The notes beneath the pieces were generated by a model that was given only the letters and a program-made list of their open reading frames with translations, ran no database searches and had not been told where the DNA came from. Shown in pieces: positions 23,230 to 35,700 of a stretch of DNA of 64,000 nucleotides; within the stretch, counting starts at the first letter, position 1, and each line of letters begins with the position of its first letter. The stretch covers positions 1,277,000 through 1,340,999 of the forward strand of contig JAQOOI010000017.1 in assembly GCA_028554645.1 (NCBI GenBank), written 5' to 3'. The position numbers were made by a program, and so were the translations under genes. This DNA is from Omphalotus guepiniiformis (Eukaryota > Basidiomycota > Agaricomycetes > Agaricales > Omphalotaceae).

Positions 23230-26200
23230 ATGTTTTCTTCTCATTCATCGCGTTCAGCCCAGGTTCGTCGTCTCTGGGTAGACTTCGAACTCTGGCACGC
23301 CGCACAGCTCGAGCAGATCGAGAAACAAGTCAAAGATGCGATCCGTGACCTCGATACAAAATTTCCTCCTCCCAAAAATCGTCGATTGAAGAAGGAGCTC
23401 GAGCAGCAAAAGGCCGCAGCTCGTTCAGATATCGAGAAATCTTTTGATGGCAATAGAGTCCGGGAGGAGTGGGATACCAGGTTGCGCATCGCAGGTCTTC
23501 GCAGTGACGAGTGGGATGATATCTCCCCCGAGGAGCAGCGGAAAGTCGAGAAGATTCTCGGTGCAGACTTGGAGTTGGATGACCCAGATACTACTGTGCT
23601 CGATACTGCTTCTCCCCCGCAGCCTTCCTCTTTTACAGCCCTTCCATTAACCCATGATTCGCGTTCAAGCAGTACTTCAGATACCTACGCTATCGTAGAT
23701 CCTCATACTTTCAACACATTTGATGAAAATTCATATGACACCTGGGTCGAGGTGGTGAGCGTGGTATCCTGTATCTCGTTATCGCTCGTGGTTTCGCTAA
23801 CTTTGCGTGCGCCCCGAATTGTTGCAGAGGCAGAACGGGCACAAAAGTGATGATGAGTTCAGTCTCGGTGCTTCTACCGCTTCGTCCTTTGGTTGGGGAA
23901 ACAGCGATGCCGCTGCCTATACCTCTTGGTCGTCTGCTCGTTCCTCCACCCAGAGCTCTCAAACAAGCTCACCAGAGTGGTCATCCTCTAAATTTCTCCC
24001 ATCAGAGTCTCTAGTAGCCTCGGCAGCTAAACGTTTGACCGCCGCCACAGAACGTTCTCATGACACAGTTGCTAAAGCCCCCGTGTCCACGTCCAATGAC
24101 CGCATACGTCCGCACTCCCTCCATCCAGATTCTTCAACTTTACTCATGTCGCAGCCCCATGCTCCCCAGGAGCCCACCAATGACTCTCGAGGAAAGTCCA
24201 AGTCGAGAGGAAGCTACGTCGGCCCTCATCTCACTGACTCCTCTGAGGTTAGTGACGAAGAGGCCGAGTTTGAAAAATTTAAAATGTCGATTCGAATTCA
24301 AAAGATTCGCGAATTCCACAACGAAGCTGCTGACGCGGACATCCGCCTTACCCTCGCTTTTGACGAGGCCAGGCGATCCAAGAAATGCAGTAAAGAGGAA
24401 GACGCTAGGCGCGTGCAGGAGCACGAGGCTCTGATGCACGAGCTCAGGCAACGGAAGGAGGAAGAGCGGAAGGAGATCGTCAACGCAGAGCGTCAGAAGC
24501 GACGGGCCGAGTTGAAGCAACGCTCGACGAAAGATCCCCCACCGTCAGCCTCGACATCGTCTGTCCCAAAGGATCCTCACTCTCTCGATACTGGGCCAAG
24601 TGTCACCCAACAATTTTTGAAGGCTTTGCAGGGCTCTACCGACGGGTCACAGTCTAGCAATGCCTCTGATACGCCCACTATACGTCAAACAACTCGACGG
24701 CCACGCAAGCAGTCTTTGCAGGCTGATTGGACCTCCGGCAATGACACGCCAACCCCTACCAACCGTACTTCGGGATGGACGCTCAAACAGTCCATGGCGA
24801 ACGCAAAGACAGCGGAATCCTCTGGCCTGGCAGAGGCTCCTCCACTCAAGAGGCTAGCGACTGCTCCGGCGTCTACTCTTTCTCAGTCTCACCAGTCTAC
24901 CCTATCGTCCGCGAGCGAGCGTACATCGAAGGTTCCTCCTGCCGAAGAATCTACTGTCTTTGGCTCCAAGAAATCCAAGTCAGCGAAGGGTGTTCCAGAG
25001 CCTACAACGGCTCCAGCGCCAGCTCCTGCATCGAATTCTTCCGCTAGTAAAAAGTCCAACGCGACACCGACCGCAACAACTGCAGAAAGCGTTGCGAAGA
25101 ACGCCGTCGTTGAGCCTGCCCCGGCCGATAATTCTGCCACCAAAACAAAAACTGATACTTCATCGAAGTCACGGAAGAAGGCCAAATCAAAGGAGGTGAT
25201 CACGGAGGTCGAGACTGAAGGTGCTAGCTCGTCTAAACAAACACTTGAGCAGATGCCCATTCCTAGCCAACAGCATCGAGTTTCCAAAGCAGAGCCTGCG
25301 CAGGCTTGGGTCCCTCATTCTGATACAACCTCGAAAAAATTCACATCTTCGACCTCTGTATCCTCTTCCGCAATCGCCTCTGCTTCGACTTCCAGCATCA
25401 ACCTTCCCGGTGCTACCCTTCAGTCACAGCTCCCGGATAATCGTCGAGTCTGGATACCGCCCGCTACAGAGAATATTCCGAACACACGAGCTGCCCCGCC
25501 GAGAAAGATGACACTTGATCCGCCGTTGGTGGTTGAAAAGTCGTTGTCTGTACCCCAAGGCTATGCTGATCCTCATGCTGGAGACGAGGTGTTCAGGAGA
25601 GCACGACGGCTATCTGATCCTGTCTCGCCTAGTCCTCGCAGCTTCGAGTTCCCTACCAATCCAGTTGAGCCTTCACCTGCACCTGGGGTGTGGAGAACGT
25701 CCAAGGGCGAAACGAAACAACCGGAGACAGCAGCAGGGCCAGCGGTAGGGGTTTGGAGGACGTCGAAAGGAGGAATCGTACAACCAGAGGCAGCTGCTGC
25801 CGCGCCAACAGCGTCTGGGGCTTGGCGAACGTCAAAGGGTGACACCGTTCAACCAGAGGCGACTCCTGCAGCGGCGCCGTCGAGTATCCTGAAAAAGACG
25901 AAAAGTGACTCGACTACACCGGCCAAGTCTTCGTCGAAGAAGAAGGGGAAGAAGAAGGTGACTATCGAGGAGGTGGATGAGAGTGAAGAAACCAAGGGGG
26001 CGGAGAAATTACCGGTTGACTCGAGGTTCATTATCGAGCCGAAGCCCGTAGTCCCACAAGCAGCGTTTGCGCAGATCTTCGAGTACGGGACGGAGGAGAC
26101 TGGTCTGGGTCATGTGCAAGAGAACGGCAATCGAACGTCATCTTCCGCGCCGGCACACACGCAGCAAGCGCAGTATTCTGCATCCACAAACACTGCTCGA

Positions 26201-26701
26201 CGTAATGAGCCTGCGTCATCTAACGAATACTGGTTGCCGACTAGCGATGGCAATGCTACAGTGGGGAGGGGTGATTTCGAGTGGGGCTCCCTGGGTGACG
26301 TACAGACTGCGTATATGTCAGGAAACTCAACAACCTCTGTGCCGACAATGCAGCAGTCCTCTGGGCAGTTCTCTTCCCAGGAGAAGCATGTGCGATGGAG
26401 ACCTAGTGCGTTGGAATACGAGGGCACTGGCGAAGACCTGTTTCTATCTGCACTTGATTCGCTTGAAGCTATTGTACGAGGGAGCAATGACCAGCCGGAA
26501 AGCGAGGACGACTTGAGTTTGGATATGAGACTTGCGTCGCCTGATGTCCGTGCAGGAACAGCAGCGTGGTCAAGCACCGGAGGTAGGAAAGATAAAAAAG
26601 GTCGTGGTACCGGCAAGGAGCGAGATGGAGAGGATGTATTCTGGCAGCATGCGATGGCTTCTTTAGGAGGTCGAGGGGCTGCCTCTGCCTCTGCGATGTG
26701 A
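23230..26701 (+). CDS. Large low-complexity coiled-coil protein of unknown function
   Basis: Two exons, joined over an intron at about 23758-23826 (VE to RQNGHKSDDEF), give roughly 1,150 residues. The N-terminal 130 residues are charged and helical (RRLWVDFELWHAAQLEQIEKQ, then KKELEQQKAAARSDIEKSF) and look like the most conserved part. A second coiled coil lies at about 24270-24530 (KFKMSIRIQKIREFHNEA onward). The rest is Ser/Thr/Pro/Ala-rich and presumably disordered, with three tandem units starting G(V/A)WRTSKG near 25685-25870. A basic stretch SSKKKGKKKVTIEEVDE follows. No enzymatic motif or signal was recognised. It resembles fungus-specific scaffold-like proteins, but no function is claimed. 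Confidence 0.75.
25682..25873 (+). repeat. Three tandem WRTSKG-containing units inside the coding sequence
   Basis: GVWRTSKGETKQPETAAG, GVWRTSKGGIVQPEAAAA and GAWRTSKGDTVQPEATPA follow each other with unit lengths of about 21-23 codons. The DNA is similar but not identical, so the array is not brand new. Confidence 0.8.
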
Positions 26702-27720
26702 CAGTTTGTTGTATTTATACATTCACATATACCTTTTTACACATAGAGAAGGGGGAGGTTTATGATACGTACGATGTTAATGACCAACGAGCGATGTATT
26801 ACTCCTTTTTATGACTCGAACGGAATCAACGGAATTAATGGAAATGAAGAAGGACTTCGAGCCTTCCAAGCATCATAAGCGAAGTGATGTCTTCGGAGGA
26901 CGATATTTCGAAAGCGGTGGGGAGCGGAGGCTGGTATTTACTTGGGGAAGACTTTAATTGTGCACCTGCACGTTTTGAGGGGTCTGGAGAGCACGGAACT
27001 GGAACTTCAGGTACTTACGGAACGTACTTATACACTTTTCGAATATAGGCAAGTGAGTCGTGCACGGTAAACGTGTATTTGGTTCTTGCATGGTATGATA
27101 GAGATGGATACGATAACTTTTGACATGAGAAAACACTGAGCTTGCGAAGCAATTTCAAATGGCTAGCCAGGTCCATGAGCTTGGGTATATGCTTCACTTA
27201 CTTGCGGAAATGAACATGGGCGTTCAAGCATACTTATCATCGTGTATCGCAAGATGCGGGGCAGAAATCACGCGAAATGCGAAATGCAGCCCATTCTTTC
27301 TTGCAATACATATGTACCACAACGATTAACGTGCCACAGAACTTGTTTATCCCGTGCCCACAAACTCGAAACATTTAAGACGCGAAGCAGAGACGGTGCG
27401 ACATATTAACGAACATAGCTTAAGGTCACAGAGGTGCATCGAGGCAGAGGGGATGGGACCAAATCGTCACAGCACCAGAACTTTCTCCTTCATATCTTGT
27501 CGAGTGTGAGCCTAAGCTTGAATGGATCATCCTGGATCATCACAGTCACAGTGTTGTTCTTCATTTCCGGTCGTCGCAACAAAAATATTTGACCGATTCC
27601 ACGTTATCCGAGCGCGTAGAATATCTGAACATCCCCACCGGCCAGGCAATGACGGTACACTGCCGACCACTGAGCTGCCGCTGGGCTGCGCGTCATAGCG
27701 GCCGACGAGGTCAGGACACG
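26702..27720. other. Intergenic region, about 1 kb, no gene recognised
   Basis: Between the large low-complexity gene and the FAD monooxygenase. No frame with a motif is seen. The distal part (27600-27730) is the monooxygenase promoter. Confidence 0.4.
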
Positions 27721-27769
27721 ATATAAAAGAGCCAGTTGTTCAAGCAAGAGCTTTGTTCAAGCAAGAGCT
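27721..27769 (+). promoter_or_regulatory. TATA box and 17-bp tandem repeat in the 5' leader
   Basis: ATATAAAAG at 27721-27729 lies 55 bp before the start codon at 27776. Between them, TTGTTCAAGCAAGAGCT is present twice, head to tail, at 27736-27752 and 27753-27769, with no mismatch. The TATA spacing predicts that transcription begins inside or just after the first copy. Confidence 0.65.
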
Positions 27770-27775
27770 ATCAAT

Positions 27776-29419
27776 ATGGTGCAATCTTCTCGCGTCCTTA
27801 TCGCTGGTAAGCATCGCCGGACTAAACATTCTGAGATGAATTAACTGAGAGGTCTTCTGGCTCCTAAAACAAGGTGCTGGAATTGGCGGATTAGCCCTAG
27901 CCCAGGGCTTGCGGAAATATGGCATTAAAGTCACTGTTTTCGAGAAAGAGTAGGTGATTTTATTGACGCGCAACACCTTTTGAGGACTCTGATTGTTCAA
28001 TTCATAGCGCCTCGAGCGATTTCCGTGCTCGTAAGTAGTGCATTCGCGACCACCTTCTCTGCTCGCTGATAATAGCACCCTCATTAGAGGGCTATCGCTT
28101 CCGCATGAATGAACAAGGCTCCGTAGCCCTCAAAAAACTCCTTCCTGATGCGCTGTTTACTCAATTTGAGCAAACAGCAGCTACAATCTGTCTTGGGGGC
28201 GCCAGAGCTAAAAGTGATGGAACTATTCTTCAGGAAAACGTTGTAGCCATCCCCGGCCGCATTCCTGGAGTTAACGCTGACGACAAGGGCGTGACACCAC
28301 CTGGTCCTGGAGGATCTGGTCCGGGGCAACATGGCGTTTACACCGTTGACAGGCAAGTAGGCTCCACCACCAAAAAGCTGACCCCTTTATTGACATTCTT
28401 CACAGAACTCTCTTTCGCGCTATTCTCCTCCAGAACCTGGACGTTCAATTTGGTAAAGAGGCCACAGGGTACACCCTTGACGAAGGAAAAGTAACTCTCC
28501 ATTTCGCTGATGGATCGTCAGCGACGGGTGACTTCCTCGTAGGTGCGGAGGGTGTTCGTTCGGCAGTGAGGAAGCAGCTTGTGCCGCATCACATTCCCGT
28601 TGACACGCAAGGGAGAATCATCTACGGGAAGACGCCCATTACGATCGAGTTTTTGGAGAGATTCCCGAAAGAGATGCACTCCGGGATGTCTATGACTAGG
28701 GATGTCGCGGGAGCAACGATTGTTTCCGCTCTGAACGAAACAATCCGTTTCACTGACGAAGCGAAAGCGCTCTCTGCCAGTATCCTACCACAGCCCAGCC
28801 AAGACTACATTTATTGGGTAAGTCTGCTGATTTTCCGCGAGCAGCAACGGATGCCAATTAAAGCTGCTCTCTCCGTTCCAGGTACTGGTGGGTACTCCGG
28901 CTACCTTTGAGCTTCCAGACTCGAAGTTTCTGAAGCTTACGCCCCAACAAGTTGTTGAACATTCCCTCAAGATCACCAAGGACTGGGCGCCCTCCATCCG
29001 AGCTCTCTTCGAGTTCCAGTCCGTCGATCAAGCGGCAGCGTTGCGTATCTCATCCGTTGTCCCTGAGATCCCTGTTTGGCAATCTTCTGATAAGGTGACG
29101 CTTCTCGGCGACGCTGTTCACGTCATGAGCCCTACAGGTGGAATTGGTGCCAACACTACATTGAGGGACAGTGCGGCTCTGTGCGAGGTCATCAGGAAAG
29201 GAATTCTAGGCGGGGGGAAGATTTCGGTGGACGATATTAGAAAGTATGAGGCAGACATGAGGTGAGATTTTTCGCGCTCCTTTGGACCAATAGCGGGTGC
29301 TCATTCTTCTGCATCGTAGACTCTACGCCGGCGAGGCTGTAAGCTTATCGCAGCAAGGCGGAGCAAGGATATATGGCCAGCCGCCCTTCGAGGAATGCAA
29401 GCCTGTGGACTGGCTGTGA
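27776..29419 (+). CDS. FAD-dependent monooxygenase (salicylate hydroxylase-like)
   Basis: The ATG at 27776 gives MVQSSRVLIA, and after an intron GAGIGGLALAQGLRKYGIKV, the dinucleotide-binding GxGxxG. A second exon set has EGYRFRMNEQG, then FLVGAEGVRSAVRKQL (the DG-type motif, here AEGVRS) and the FAD ribityl motif VTLLGDAVHVMSPTGGIGAN. The end is PFEECKPVDWL at 29419. Class A flavin hydroxylase, about 450 residues, soluble. Five or six short introns. It is not a paralogue of the pair at 29.6 and 49.9 kb beyond shared family motifs. The likely role is aromatic or secondary-metabolite hydroxylation; substrate unknown. Confidence 0.85.
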
Positions 29420-29642
29420 CGATTGAAGGCTGCTTGTAGTAGTTGTAGTTGTAGTTGAACTTGTGTTGACAATTTGAATTAGAACGGGTCGTTTGACTCA
29501 TATTTGAATGATCCCGTGACATACACTTGAGTCCTGATGGTCGGAATATCAGCTTGTATTGCGTACTTAGAATTAAATATAGAATTATAGCTGGTGAGCT
29601 GGGAGGTTTAGCTTTATAGCTAGGTTTGCTGATGAAGTGTGT

Positions 29643-31825
29643 TTAGATGAAGATTCTTGCAAAATAAGCCTTCACTCCCTCCAAGCCACCAACAGACGCT
29701 CCGATATATCCGTCAGGTCTCACAATGACAATCGCCAATTCGTCTGTAATCCCATAATGCTGGTACACATATCCTTCTCGGTCCAGGAGTGTGAAGTTAC
29801 CCAGCCCAACCGGAACCGTACCGGCAGCTGTAGACTGAGGAAAGATGAAGACACTTTTCACGGTATTTTTCGGATAGGATGCAAGGACTTGAGCCATCTC
29901 GTTGTTTATGTCAATCTTGTTCGGGTTGCTGAAGATGAGGACTGTGTGGTAGTATGATTTGAATGTATCAAAAAGGCTCGTTGCGGTCGTTTCGCCGTCT
30001 CCTGTGAGCTGTACCAAGCTGGGAGCGTCAGGTGCTCTATCTCCTGCTCTCAGAGTCCCGTCCTCTCCAGCGCGATACGGGTCAAACACCTCACCGTCCT
30101 TCAAGGGGTGTTTCTCATCGATGACGAGTGGACTCCCGCGATAGTTTACACCAAGCTGTCGAAGCTCGTAGTCTCTGGTCCAGCCTTTGTCACTGCCGGC
30201 CACCAAGGTGTGGTTGTACAATACGGTGGTCTTGTTGAGCATTGAGGCAATGACTGGGATACGCTCCTGAGTATAGGTGTCGAGAATATTTCTTGAAGCT
30301 AGGCCCTTTTGGACAAGAGCGAGCTTCCATCCGAGATTGCACTGTCAGTGTATATCCAGTATCAGTTGAGTATATGTTCACTTCATCATCGAGACATACT
30401 GCGTCTTGAAAACCAGAGTTCATTCCTTGACAAATGCGTCTGAGTGAGGGAGTAGGACAACCAATATGAGGGTAACTTACTTGACCGCCAGTGGGTGAGT
30501 GGACATGTGCAGCATCTGGGTTGAGTGTGACACAGATGTAATGAATTACAAAAGAGACTTGACTTGCCTCCTGCAACGAAGACACGTCCTTCGTTCAGTT
30601 TGTTCACCATACGTATGTTGGGCCTGTCGCATACAAGCTCAATAAATGTCTGAAGATTAGGAAATATCTAAAGAGGCTTACCTCCAAATGTTCATACATA
30701 TCAAGTCGCCAAACTCTAGCTCGCTTCTTCCACTGATTTCAAGAATCGCCTTTATCAGCTCTTCTCTAGACGACGCCACTTTCTCAATGTCAATTTTATT
30801 CCCCCCAACCATGAAATTGCAACGGTCGTCTCCAGGAATCTCGTACAGACGCATGATGCACGCTTTCTCAACCACGCTTCCCCAAAAAGCCCAAATCTAC
30901 TCAAGGGTAAGACTATGTAACGGGCTGCAGCGAGAAAATAGTTGCATCACCTTTGGGTCTAGCCCTTTCTTGACGTGAATATCTCCTATAACCATCGCAA
31001 CGTCTGAGGGAGTTTCTCCATCGAATGTGAGGCCAAGTCCCTTGCGCACCACACTACGGGCGCCATCCGCCCCAATGAGCCAATCGAAAGTGGCCGTCTC
31101 GGTAATTTCTTCCATACCAGTCCCACTTGAATTGGATTTTACTAGATGGGCAATAACATGATCAGAATCTTGCTCAAAAGACCTCAACTCTGTCGCCAAT
31201 TCGACTTGACAGTTGTAATCTTCCGAGATGTGACGACGAAGAATCTCCTCTTGAAAATCCTGTCCAAGGATACGCGCATTATGATAGGGAGGGAGAATTA
31301 GCGACTAGAGGTAAACCGAAATGAATGGACAAGATCACAACATACATAGGGACGCGACGGCGTGTCTTCAAGTACCTGATTAAACATCTGTATCTCTGTT
31401 GGAGGAGTGCCGTCTTCTGGGGAGGGGTACTTCAAAACAGTCGGGATTAACACAGAAGCTTTCATTATGTCAGGAAGGATCCCAAGGAACTTATACAGTT
31501 CCAGAATACGAGGCTATTTGAAGTATTACCAGCAGGTCAATCAAAATTTCTCGACCGACAAGACCAGTTGTACCTGTAGGCCGCACCCGCGTGCACCAAC
31601 CTGAAACTTGGAGTGCTTCTCGATAATTCGTACCGAGACTCCATTGCGCAGGAGGGTCAGGGCAAGCGCAAGACCTTGAGAAAACAGATGAGAACGCATG
31701 ACTCTTACTGGGTCAACAAAAGATGTATACCAGAAGGTCCAGCACCGACCTGTCGAGGCAATGAGTGATACGTTGTAGAAAGGGAATTTGCAACTCACTA
31801 TGAGGATGCGAGCGTCTTTAGACAT
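29643..31825 (-). CDS. Phenol hydroxylase-type FAD monooxygenase with C-terminal thioredoxin-like domain, copy A
   Basis: The ATG at 31823-31825 gives MSKDARILI, joined to VGAGPSG and LALALTLLRNGVSVRIIEKH. Further exons give PRILELYKFLGILPDIM, FDWLIGADGARSVVRKGLGL, VFVAGDAAHVHSPTGGQ (FAD ribityl motif) and the C-terminal domain with NYRGSPLVIDEKHPL, DPYRAGEDGTLRAGDRAPDA and VIVRPDGYIGASVGG. The C-terminal domain is the thioredoxin-like dimerisation module of phenol hydroxylase/MhpA-type enzymes. Every exon is open. The GDAAHV codons are split by a GC-AG intron (30516-30567) that the other copy shares. It converges on the monooxygenase at 27.8 kb. Substrate unknown. Confidence 0.88.
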
Positions 31826-32125
31826 CTGAGTGTATGATAGAACAGTGAGGGAGCTATAGATGATCCTCCTTCATACCTCAAACCTCTTTAAGTACAAATT
31901 CGCATAATCGGCGCAAAATGCTGACAGCCGCCAGCGTTCTATTCACTGGTGATCACTGTCAGGATCAGAACTGGAATGGTTCTCGACAGGAGGACCATAT
32001 ACGCGCGTTCAGACGGCAAGATGAGTATTAGATAAAAATAACAAAATCTTATCAGATAAAACAAATAATACTCAGAATCAGATGTCTATGAGGAGCCCGG
32101 TTGCCCCAAATCTTCGTCAGCTTTA
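29643..32125 (-). repeat. Inverted duplication, left arm (copy A and its 5' flank)
   Basis: The copy A gene and about 300 bp upstream correspond to the region 49605-52072 in reverse orientation. The outermost recognised match is TTGCCCCAAATCTTCGTCAG at about 32100-32119, which reappears reverse-complemented at about 49608-49627. The coding parts match strongly, the upstream part only in blocks. Confidence 0.75.
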
Positions 32126-32700
32126 GTCAGCTTGCTTCCCTCGTCGATCTGTTCTGGCACGTCCTGTCCAGCTTCTCGCGTGTCGCTCGATCTTTCGCGT
32201 GGTCCCCGACTGTGCTCGATTTGGACACCCACCGACGTTTGGCTGAATGCGGAAACGGAGAGTCGGGGCTTCTGGTACTTCTCGAACTCCTTGAACTTCT
32301 CGTACTTCTCGGGATCTTCGCCAAGGATTTCAAGTTTAGACATGACAGAAATCAAAGTAAGTCTGAAATAGTTCTGTGAAGTTGTAGAACTGGCAGATCA
32401 GCGCTTGTCAGCTCTTTGGAAGGAAAACGAATGGCTTCATGGGTTTCGTCCGGACTGTGCTCGAGCGGATAAAAAGCCTTTCGAGGTTCCCTTTCAGACC
32501 CAAATACTCTTTCAGCGCGCCCCCTCCAACACTTTTTCTTGCCCCAAATGCCTGCGTTCATGATTTCGGCTGACTCTTGGGGACGCGACTTCTTCTCCCT
32601 GCCCACTGGCGACGAACAAGGCCGATCTTGCGAAATCCCTTAGTACGTACTCTGTATCCGGATAGGGGTTTCTTTTCATTGATCATCTGTTTTGTGTTAG
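32126..32700. other. Stretch without a recognised gene; Ser/Leu/Phe repeats
   Basis: Contains short imperfect repeats of CTTCTCG-type units at about 32270-32320. Open frames on both strands are low complexity. It may hold 5' exons of the gene interrupted by the retrotransposon. Confidence 0.3.
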
Positions 32701-35700
32701 CCCCTGCTACGCCAGCGGCGTTCCCGTTTCGCCCAACCTGATCTGGAGGCAGGTGCAGCAAGGACCGGTATCTCTCCGCTGCTGGCATGGCTTGCGAGCT
32801 AGGACCTGGACCGTTCCTGCCAGCCTCCGGTCTAGCCCTTACGCTGGAAAATCGTTTGCAGGATGTGCTCTGACTCAAAAGAGGCGTCAATGCACCTATA
32901 AAGGTAAGTTAACTGCTCAACACTACCACCTTGTCTAACTGACCCGCTTCCCATTGTTAGCGACCCGAGTTATTACTCAAGTAACTTCACACAGAATCTA
33001 ACTTCTTACAAAGAAGATAAGAAGACGAAGCAAGAGAGATAGAATTGAGAAGAGAGAATAGCTAAGTACAGGTTTAACTCGAGGAGATTAAACTAGATCG
33101 AAGCTAAAGAAATATTCTAAAAAGAAGTGTTCTTATATACGTAAATAATACCCTAAACCCTGGGTTGTAACCCTTGACTAATTAATGTGTGTCTACCATG
33201 ATTTATCCATGAGTTACGATCGCCTCAGGATATACGTATTGTGATCTCGATCGCCTTGTGTTCTGTGTGTGTCTAAGATCATCATGCTGTCTACATGCAT
33301 AATTAATATAACCCTAGATCTAAGTAATACGATACTATCTACTGATAATAAAAGTGTCTACATGTACAAACAGTTGATAAGATAAGATGAAAAGAAAAAG
33401 AATACATTGTTCATAACATTACCCCCTCCTTAGGCACGATGTCCCCATCGTCCTAACTTCACTGCTAAGGCCTCAGTTGGCATTTTCTTTTGATCTACTA
33501 CTTCGGTATAGGTGTCGTGTTTAGGCATTGGTCGAAATAATGATGTCGGAAATAAGGAAATGGGTATTTCGAGTTTACGAAGTCGGGGTTTATCGGGGAA
33601 TTTCTTGTGGAAATCCTCAATTGCCTCTTTCGCATTTGTTAGATTCGCTAACGGCTCCCATGTCTGCTCGTGTCGCGAATATCCTTTCCAGTGCACTTTG
33701 TATCCAAATTTTCCTCCCCTGTATTTTCCTGAGTCTACGATCTTTTCTACTTCAAACTCCGGTTCTTTTCCTTCTATCACAGGCGGGGGTCGATCGTTCT
33801 TAGGTTGTTCCGGAAATTGCGGTTCATGATACGGAGTAAGCAGTACTTCATTAAACACGGGATGGATCCGTTTCCAGGTCTTTGGCATCTTAAGGCGATA
33901 GGATGTGGCGCCTACTTTTTCTACGACTTCGAATGGACCAAATCTTTTATCATCCAGTTTTTTCATTGGACGATCAGAAGTTAGATTTGTTGCTTCAAGC
34001 CAAACTTTGTCTTTCGGCTTGTATTCTATTGAAGCTGTCCGCTTCTTGTCGTAATGTCGTGCCATGTCCGCTTTTGCCTTCGTCAATGCCGATCCTACTT
34101 CTTCTCTGATCTTCTTCATTGAGTCCGCAAATTCCTGTGCTGTTGGGTTTGATGACGTCTTAACCGGCGCTGTCCCTTTATACGGATGTCTTCCCATATC
34201 CGCAAAGAATGGAGACACTTTTGTAGCCGAGTGTACTCTATCATTCAATACGAATTCCGCTGTTGGCAGCCACTCGTGCCAGTCATTCTGATGCTGATTA
34301 ATGAAAATCCTGAGATAGTGTTCTATCTCTTGGTTTATTCGTTCAGTTTGACCGTTACTCTGTGGGTGGTACGCCGTTGTGAAGCTACCCTGAATTCCCA
34401 ATAGTCGGTAAAGTTCCTTCATGAATTTAGAGTGATATTGTGGACCTCTATCATGAATGATTTTTCGTGGTAATCCGTGTATTGGGAAGATCCTATCTCT
34501 ATAGATCCGGGCCATTCCTTCCGACGTTAATGACATATGCGTGGGAATTAAGCGTGCCCGCTTTGTGAAATGATCCACGGTTACGCTTATTGCATTAAAT
34601 CCGCCAGCTTCCGGTAGTTCGCCAATTAAGTCCGTTCCGATTGTCTGCCATGGTCCGTCTGGAATCTCATTCGGTACCAGAGTTCCAGTTGGTTTGGTTC
34701 GATGACTTTTAGTAGCCTGACATTTTTCACAACCCTTGACGTACTTCCGTACATCTTGAGTGATTCCTGGCCACCAATAGTTCCTTGTTACCAACTCCAT
34801 GGTTTTAAATTGTCCCGGATGTCCCGCAAGAACCGAGTCATGATGGATGCCAATGATCTTTCCTCGTAACCTATTGTCAATAGGTACGTAGATTCGATCT
34901 TGCCATGTGACTATTCCTTCTGATGACTCGACCCAACCCTGATCTTTTCCTTCTAAAGCCTTATTGACTAGATTATCCCGTACTTTTGACTTCTTTTTGA
35001 TAAGATCTAAGATCTCATCTTCGGGCATTTCCAGTTTGTTGATCGAAAAAAGTTCCGGCTTCAGAAGTACTACGTTCGCATTGTCATTTTCCCCCGTCTC
35101 ATGATTGGCCATCCTGGACAATGCATCAGGCTTCCCCATTGACTTTCCAGGTTTATGGATCAAGGTAAAATCGTATTCTGATAATTCCGTTATCCATCGG
35201 GCTTGTCGGCGGTTCAACTTCTGGGGCTTCTTGAAATACTGCAGATTTTGATGATCTGTGTAAATCTCGAAGGATTCTGCTGCTCCCATTAGGTATTGTC
35301 GCCAATCTGCAAGGGAATCCATGATAGCCATCATTTCCTTATCGTAGATCTCATAATTACGTTCCGTTTCATTAAGAGATCTCGACCTAAAGGCGATTGG
35401 CCACCATTTACCGTCTATTTTTTGTGATAGCACGGCTCCATTTGCATAATCCGATGAATCCGCTTCTACACGGAATTGTCCCTGATTCCTGGGTATGGTC
35501 AAAACTACTTCCTCGGCAATTCTACTCTTGAGTTCTTCGAATGCCTGCAGTTGTAGCTCTGTCCATTCCCATTTCGTGTTCCCGGTAAGTGAAGACAATG
35601 GTTTGGCTATTTGACTAAACCCTCGAATGAATCGTCGGTAAAAGTTGCAGAAACCCAAGAAAGATTGTACTTCTTTCTTGTTTCCCGGCACTTTCCAATC

